Below, in pieces: positions 61,301 to 64,000 of a stretch of DNA of 64,000 bases (position 1 is the stretch's first letter; each line of letters opens with the position of its first letter). The notes beneath the pieces were generated by a model. The model was given only the letters and a program-made list of their open reading frames with translations, did no database searches and was not told the origin of the DNA. The DNA comes from Corella eumyota (taxonomy: Eukaryota; Chordata; Ascidiacea; Phlebobranchia; Corellidae): contig OY720101.1 of the NCBI GenBank assembly GCA_963082875.1, positions 9,548,001 through 9,612,000 on the forward strand, in the 5' to 3' direction. Made by a program: the position numbers and the translations under genes.

Positions 61301-63259
61301 TTGTTACCACTAACTGTTAGACCATAACCATTCTCATCACGTTGAACTATTACACATTTCATCACCATACATGGTGTACCTATATTATAACAATCCAATT
61401 AAGGTAACATTAAAAAAATAAACAACAAAATGTATCTCTTAAACATGAACACCAGTTTAACAACAAAATTTATAAAAATAAATTTTTAGTAATTTTTGTT
61501 ACTAACAAACATGTGGATAAAATAATCTGCAAAAAATAAATGCACCCCCAGTATATATACCAATAAATTTTTTATTTTATATATTTATTTGGATTCAAGT
61601 AGAACAACTGTGTGATTACACAAAAGACAAATTTTGTCTTTTTTATATGTATTCAACACTGATAAGTAATGCTAAGACTTCACTACAACATAATATCTGT
61701 AGTGATAAACAACAGTCATGGTATGACCTTAACCACTGTTACTACCTCTGGTGGCAAAAAAAAAAAACAGAAGTATATACATCCAAATCAAAATTAAAGT
61801 GCAAAGCTTGCAATCGAAATTACCTCCAAGATTAGAATTATCCATAACATCTTGCGCATTCTTGTCCATTTTAATTGGCTGTCCAATACTAGCTTTACTT
61901 AATCTAAAACAAGAAAATAAAAGCTTATTCTTACTATAAAAAAAACAAAAATTACCAAGTCTGTAAGTAAGTATTTAGCTCTTGTAGCACATTTCAATAC
62001 ATGATTAATAAAAAAAATAGACAATTTTTTTATCCATCAGCCATTTTAATAAATAAAAGAAAAAATAAACCTAGCTTCTATTATATACCTGTTAAGTAGA
62101 CAAACATAAAGTATACATAGCGCAACATTTATTAATAATTTACCAACCTGTGGTCTTTGTTATGGTCCCTATTTCCTCTTTCTCTCTTACTTCCCAATCT
62201 AAACAATACAAATACAAAAGCTGGAGTAAATGGCATTAAAAGGTATTTTGTAACCATTAGCCTTGCATAAAAAAACATATTTATCTTGTTTTTCTATATT
62301 AAACTTAATTTCATACAGTTTAATATTTCTATGCAATGTTAATGTTAAAAACTTTTGTTTAATTTATCCAAGTTACAAAAAACTTTGTTTAAAAAGTTAA
62401 AATAGAAAAGAGTTTAAAATTTTACGCAAAAATTGTTTTTTATTGTCATCAGAACAAAATTTTGCTATTACAAAAATCAATTATTATTTAGCTATAACTT
62501 GAAGAGGCAGTGCAAAAGGTATTTAAAACTAATTTTGTTTTTAACCTTTTTTGGTTTCTAAGATACAACTAATTTATCTCTACACCAAATGGGTTATTAA
62601 TGTTAAATCACAATTTATTCTTGTTTAGACAACTAAACAATATTCTACCAAATAATAGACATTGAATTCTATTTTGACCCGTCCTCTGAAAACAAGTTTT
62701 ATATTCTTAAAAAAATATGTCCCATTTATGAAAAAATACCTGTAAACTTGTAAATTACTTTAAAGGAGTTTTTCCTACAATACCTATAAACTAAACACCT
62801 TGAGTTTGTATTAATAATGTGGTTTAGTTTTAGTTACAATCCTTGGCTGAACAGTTTTACTTCACAGTTTTCTTATTACTTCTATAGTTGTGTTGTTTTA
62901 AAATAAATCTATGCACTAACCCTTAATATGTATATATACTTTAAATTCACTATATACCTGATAATAAGTTATTGTTATTCTATATTGGCAATAATTAATC
63001 CATATTACAGTTCATAAATTTCTATTTTATTTTTGTCCTTAATTTTTGGAGGGACTGTAAACTCCAACTGATCCACTTAGTTTACCAGTTTACCTACTCC
63101 TTACTAAACCGGCTGTTAAATTAAAAAGGCATATCAATCCATAACAAAATTATACATAAAGGATAATATGTAATTTACCAAAACTTGTAACACTAAATTA
63201 ATAACAACAAACCTTTCAGCGAAAGACGAAAATCCTGATTGATTATTATCCTTATCCAT
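34748..63259 (-). CDS. ARHGEF12: PDZ-RhoGEF/LARG-type Rho guanine nucleotide exchange factor, complete, 41 exons
   Basis: Family knowledge: ARHGEF11/12 link Galpha12/13-coupled receptors (via an RGS-like domain) and plexin-B or LPA/IGF receptors (via PDZ) to RhoA activation by a DH-PH module at the plasma membrane. Forty-one exons keep phase and total 5169 nt (1722 residues plus stop). Order: PDZ about residues 60-145; coiled-coil segment about 175-235; RGS-like about 370-550; basic/Ser linker to about 890; DH about 915-1125; PH about 1135-1275; disordered C-terminal region with a short terminal coiled coil at about 1600-1655. The start ATG at 63259 gives MDKDNNQSGFSSFAER and the end is MGRRSTGF then TAA. 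It resembles ARHGEF11 and ARHGEF12 about equally and probably represents their ancestor. A second promoter appears to feed exon 12 through an alternative first exon at 50585-51397. PPxY motifs occur twice (LPPSY, PPPTY). Confidence 0.95.
35440..35570 (+). repeat. family D MITE-like element
   Basis: Contains TTGCGCACCACAAACGCCAT, then T-rich sequence, GGGCTTATAAAAG and ACCAAGCTTTATTATCTA, as in the copies near 9240 and 57040. It abuts RhoGEF exon 39: its right end is at that exon's donor side. Confidence 0.55.
37475..38236 (-). CDS. ARHGEF12: RhoGEF gene: PH domain, exons 31-33
   Basis: Exons: 38071-38236, 37782-37937 and 37475-37608. The PH domain follows DH directly: NIDLTKYLVIYQGPLTWKL, then LHCILFEHVMVLLQKQDDRY (human LYTLLLEDILVLLQKQDDRL), MPFIKLEKLIVRPDATD, RAFFVMSTSKLGPKMFQFS and SKDNWIKIITEANDAA with the C-terminal helix Trp. 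In this family the PH domain helps DH exchange and binds active RhoA. Confidence 0.93.
38620..40919 (-). CDS. ARHGEF12: RhoGEF gene: DH (Rho exchange) domain, exons 25-30
   Basis: Exons: 40817-40919, 40357-40512, 39787-39963, 39348-39591, 39073-39096 (24-nt microexon) and 38620-38723. The DH core is KRQEVINELITTEQHHVRDL (conserved region 1; human KRQEVINELFYTERAHVRTL), ILSEEDLFQIFPNLGAMLEL (CR2), CRKLHLKDFVPIEFQRLTKY PLLLES (CR3) and CREILAFVNQTVKEAEDKQ (end of the last helix). All exchange-critical blocks are present. The microexon inserts eight residues (NEGKMELK) between the CR3 helix and the last helix; skipping it keeps frame and gives a length nearer that of human LARG. Confidence 0.93.
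40040..40290 (+). repeat. family A tRNA-derived SINE
   Basis: The head GGCAGCTGGGTATAAAAGTT and B-box-like AGATTGGTTTAATTTACA are followed by the 3' module AACTGCCAAAAGCAACTCTA and AAATGTCACTTTATGTTG. It lies between RhoGEF exons 26 and 27. Confidence 0.7.
41172..44250 (-). CDS. ARHGEF12: RhoGEF gene: linker between RGS-like and DH domains, exons 19-24
   Basis: Exons: 44212-44250, 44042-44144, 43677-43809, 42154-42501, 41386-41554 and 41172-41294. The sequence is mostly disordered, basic and Ser-rich: GTKRKSRITKVSSYFMKSSK, RLLGFMPKKKKPGSNNES, RPSRSGSFRRLKDEEKRKSG. A PPxY motif occurs in ENLPPSYSSTP. Exon 20 ends at an unusual donor, AAG/GTTTAA. The donor of exon 23 (AA/GTTGGT) was chosen because it alone preserves phase into exon 24. 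Confidence 0.85.
43005..43165 (-). repeat. family D MITE-like element with (TA)n
   Basis: The minus strand has CACACCACAAATGGCAGTTT followed by a TA-rich tract that includes a (TA)n microsatellite at 43013-43036. The other side contains a short tandem pair (AAACAACCGAC on the plus strand) and CATTTCATTTGTCG, as near 7030. It lies in a RhoGEF intron. Confidence 0.55.
44454..47312 (-). CDS. ARHGEF12: RhoGEF gene: common entry exon and RGS-like domain, exons 12-18
   Basis: Exons: 47127-47312, 46510-46602, 46205-46315, 45946-46047, 45331-45373, 45065-45147 and 44454-44614. Exon 12 is acidic and Ser/Asn-rich (DMDLLGEFPLFNNTV). The RGS-like (LH) domain begins near NFEDDDLVSGAEA and continues FEKLRLRPAHLAVFINFVLK (human: SRPAHLAVFLHHV), LLKQAEVIFRNFLAPQA, PLKVSVEDWITNSI, DPLRQLFDNAVEVAIKEI and QDYRMKREQGLANWYG. 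In relatives this domain binds activated Galpha12/13; the acidic stretch just before it corresponds to the segment that confers GAP activity. Confidence 0.9.
44720..44985 (-). repeat. family A tRNA-derived SINE, diverged copy
   Basis: The 3' end CCACATCAAGGATAAAAAAA (minus strand) and a decayed head with GGTTTGATGCCCGG are recognisable. The middle carries an 18-bp direct repeat (CGTAATTTGTAACACTT, CGTAATTTGTAACACAA on the plus strand). It lies between RhoGEF exons 17 and 18. Confidence 0.65.
45495..45755 (-). repeat. family A tRNA-derived SINE
   Basis: The minus strand starts GGCAGCTTGATGTAGTTGTT, has a B-box-like TAGATTCAGTTCTACTGC and ends with the module CAAAACAACTCAAGACTGGG and TACATCAAGAATAAA. 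It lies between RhoGEF exons 15 and 16. Confidence 0.72.
46860..47065 (+). repeat. family C MITE-like element
   Basis: Contains ACCATTTTACCAATGATGGG, ACATTTTCTATTTAACCCCC, a central poly-A, and on the right TTGGTAAAATATTGC and TCGGTG. The two halves are imperfect inverted repeats (ATTTTACCAA / TTGGTAAAAT). It lies between RhoGEF exons 12 and 13. Confidence 0.58.
47313..50584. other. RhoGEF intron between the alternative first exon and exon 12
   Basis: About 3.3 kb of AT-rich intron. Small ORFs on the plus strand (47745-47957, 48663-49060, 49387-49644) have no recognisable content. A short GC-richer patch lies near 49188-49250. Confidence 0.5.
50585..51397 (-). CDS. ARHGEF12: RhoGEF gene: alternative first coding exon (PDZ-less isoform)
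   Basis: A 271-codon exon starting MEHQISTLNGINGEFPMFEN and ending AAIRFK at donor AAG/GTAAAT, phase 0, which fits exon 12 (starting RGDSIATR). An in-frame TAA lies five codons upstream of the ATG and there is no AG acceptor in the roughly 40 nt before it, so it cannot be read through from the PDZ exons. The sequence is Ser/Pro-rich, with two class II SH3-ligand motifs (PPIPPR, PPLIPPKK), a basic patch (ESIRKKLHRKSLPP) and many SP/TP sites. Upstream, a donor-like GTAAGT near 51515 and an acceptor near 51452 suggest a spliced 5' UTR. The predicted isoform would be about 1704 residues and lack PDZ and the first coiled coil, as in ARHGEF1. Confidence 0.8.
51398..55134. other. RhoGEF intron containing the presumed internal promoter
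   Basis: AT-rich and without coding exons that I can support. Perfect CREs (TGACGTCA) lie at 52063-52070 and 53318-53325. A GC-richer patch at about 53650-53770 (CACGCGCGTGACTAC, CGTCCGCGGG) may be regulatory. No TATA box was convincingly placed. Confidence 0.4.
55135..58892 (-). CDS. ARHGEF12: RhoGEF gene: coiled-coil and long-isoform linker, exons 8-11
   Basis: Exons: 58821-58892, 58203-58304, 57240-57330 and 55135-55214. KHAFFDQKVDTIKKMLEQEK and RIKEEYAKNPSQKLLMDLGT correspond to the LARG segment QKVEILRKMLQKEQ / RTPAQRLLKEIQ, a predicted coiled coil. The last two exons are acidic and Ser-rich (VESTKNKNNMESIVQQ; DGQPPLIEMEDSTPD). The final donor could be GTT/GTAAGA (used here) or AAG/GTTGTA; both are phase 0. 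These exons are only in the PDZ-containing transcript. Confidence 0.88.
57010..57145 (+). repeat. family D MITE-like element
   Basis: Contains CAGTCACCACAAACAGCTGT, TTTTATTTATTTTAAAGGGC, then ACCACTAAGTTTTGTTATAT. It lies about 100 bp from RhoGEF exon 10. Confidence 0.55.
58006..58016 (+). repeat. homopolymer G tract
   Basis: Eleven consecutive G in an otherwise very AT-rich intron. It may be a true mononucleotide tract or a sequencing or assembly effect. Confidence 0.8.
59097..63259 (-). CDS. ARHGEF12: RhoGEF gene: N-terminus and PDZ domain, exons 1-7
   Basis: Exons: 63213-63259, 62148-62198, 61824-61903, 61272-61379, 60734-60783, 59683-59740 and 59097-59224. The PDZ domain runs CVIVQRDENGYGLTVSGNNP, VFVQSVKEDGAAQKAGVLQD, DRIIKVNGEKVVNCNHVEVV and KMIKADSYVALTLLGLP. 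It matches human LARG in nearly every block, including the GYGLTVSG carboxylate-binding loop. Residues 1-59 before it are charged and poorly conserved. The PDZ domain is spread over four exons. Confidence 0.94.
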
Positions 63260-64000
63260 TCTTGCTAATGATTATAATTTTATAAATCAATAAAACATCC
63301 ACTAAGATTTTACTTTTAGTTAAACATAGTCAATTCTAATAAATCCTAATTAACCAAAAAAACGATCATTAGTTAGGTAACTTATTTAAAAAAAAAAAAA
63401 CTTAGGCTAGTAAAAAACCTAAGAATGAAAATAAAGATTTAGAAAAAAAAAATATTTAAAAGGTAACTAGTCTAAACTAGCAAGATGCCATTTAATTACG
63501 CAATTTGTAGGTAATCCAGGCTAAATAACTTCCTGAATTAACTATGGCAATTTAAGTTAAAACTCACACTAATAAAAAATACTGCTGTTTAGAGCATAAA
63601 AAGATTGTTAAATTTTAAACCTAACCCTAACTAATTTATACCTAACAGACTAAGAGTATGAGCTAATTTCATTTTTTACAAAGTTGATTTGTTCTTTTGC
63701 ATTTCTTTTAAATTAGGATATATATTAATCTAACTAGACCCTTCAACAGTCCACATTTTTAGATTTATAATTTAAGTTTATTTAAAACTTAGACTAATTT
63801 AAATAAATTCTAAAAGTGAAGAAGCATAAATTTTCTTTTTAAATATCCACTTACAGTTACCGACTGACAGACTTTAAAACATTAATTATAGGAGTTTATT
63901 ATCGTCTTTCTTTTCGTAATATATTAAAAATTAAAAAGTCTAATAACGCGTTAAAATTGATTAAAACAAGCTATAATGTAAAAAGTTTTTAGATAAATAT
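63260..64000. other. RhoGEF upstream region / 5' UTR
   Basis: AT-rich sequence before the first coding exon. No TATA box or other core promoter motif was placed with confidence, and no further coding exon is apparent. Confidence 0.4.

Noticed and set aside
1-64000. CRISPR arrays, bacterial operons, LTR elements or reverse transcriptase genes
   Set aside because: None seen; no regularly spaced repeats, no Shine-Dalgarno-led gene strings and no retroelement protein motifs.

Overview
This is a window of AT-rich, intron-rich animal nuclear DNA. The best fit is a tunicate (an ascidian, Ciona-like). Three genes match vertebrate families along most of their length (SGSM1/2, BAHD1, ARHGEF11/12), each apparently as a pre-duplication single type. 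A fourth is a histone H1-derived, protamine-like sperm protein of the kind known from ascidians. Introns are short, and many hold small tRNA-derived SINEs and foldback elements. The species is not resolved from sequence alone. No prokaryotic, viral or LTR-element genes were seen. Exon models were built by hand from ORFs, GT/AG sites and reading-phase bookkeeping; no aligner or RNA data were available.

Layout: every recognised gene is on the minus strand, so each reads from right to left. (1) 270-1647 is the first coding exon of an unrecognised Gln/Asn/Ser-rich protein that continues off the left edge. (2) 2365-4207 is a divergent seven-transmembrane receptor in four visible exons; its first exon was not found. 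(3) 4949-17957 is a complete 28-exon SGSM1/2 gene (RUN plus RabGAP/TBC, 1131 residues). (4) 20033-23323 is a BAHD1-like chromatin silencer (seven core exons, 639 residues) with a likely extra 5' exon at 23930-23991. (5) 24.0-32.2 kb is mostly empty intergenic sequence with one compact E-box/CRE cluster and one full-length SINE. (6) 32279-32860 is an intronless H1/protamine-like gene with a TATA box and a poly(A) signal. (7) 34748-63259 is a complete 41-exon PDZ-RhoGEF/LARG gene (1722 residues). Its phases close exactly.

The most interesting item is inside the RhoGEF gene. A large coding exon at 50585-51397 has its own ATG, an in-frame stop just upstream and no splice acceptor near the ATG, and it joins in phase to the common exons. 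It looks like a second promoter that makes a PDZ-less, proline-rich-start RhoGEF from the same locus. Vertebrates divide these roles between ARHGEF11/12 (with PDZ) and ARHGEF1 (without PDZ).

Repeats: four small repeat families were recognised by eye. Family A is a tRNA-derived SINE of about 260 bp with eight copies. Family B is a second tRNA-like SINE with three copies. Families C and D are MITE-like. There is also one 122-bp foldback with 15-bp perfect inverted ends. All copies lie in introns or intergenic DNA, and none interrupts a recognised exon.

Functionally, two genes are small-GTPase regulators (a Rab/Rap-linked TBC GAP and a Galpha12/13-type RhoGEF) and two act on chromatin (BAHD1 and the H1-like protein). 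Nothing in the sequence suggests that these neighbours act in one pathway.
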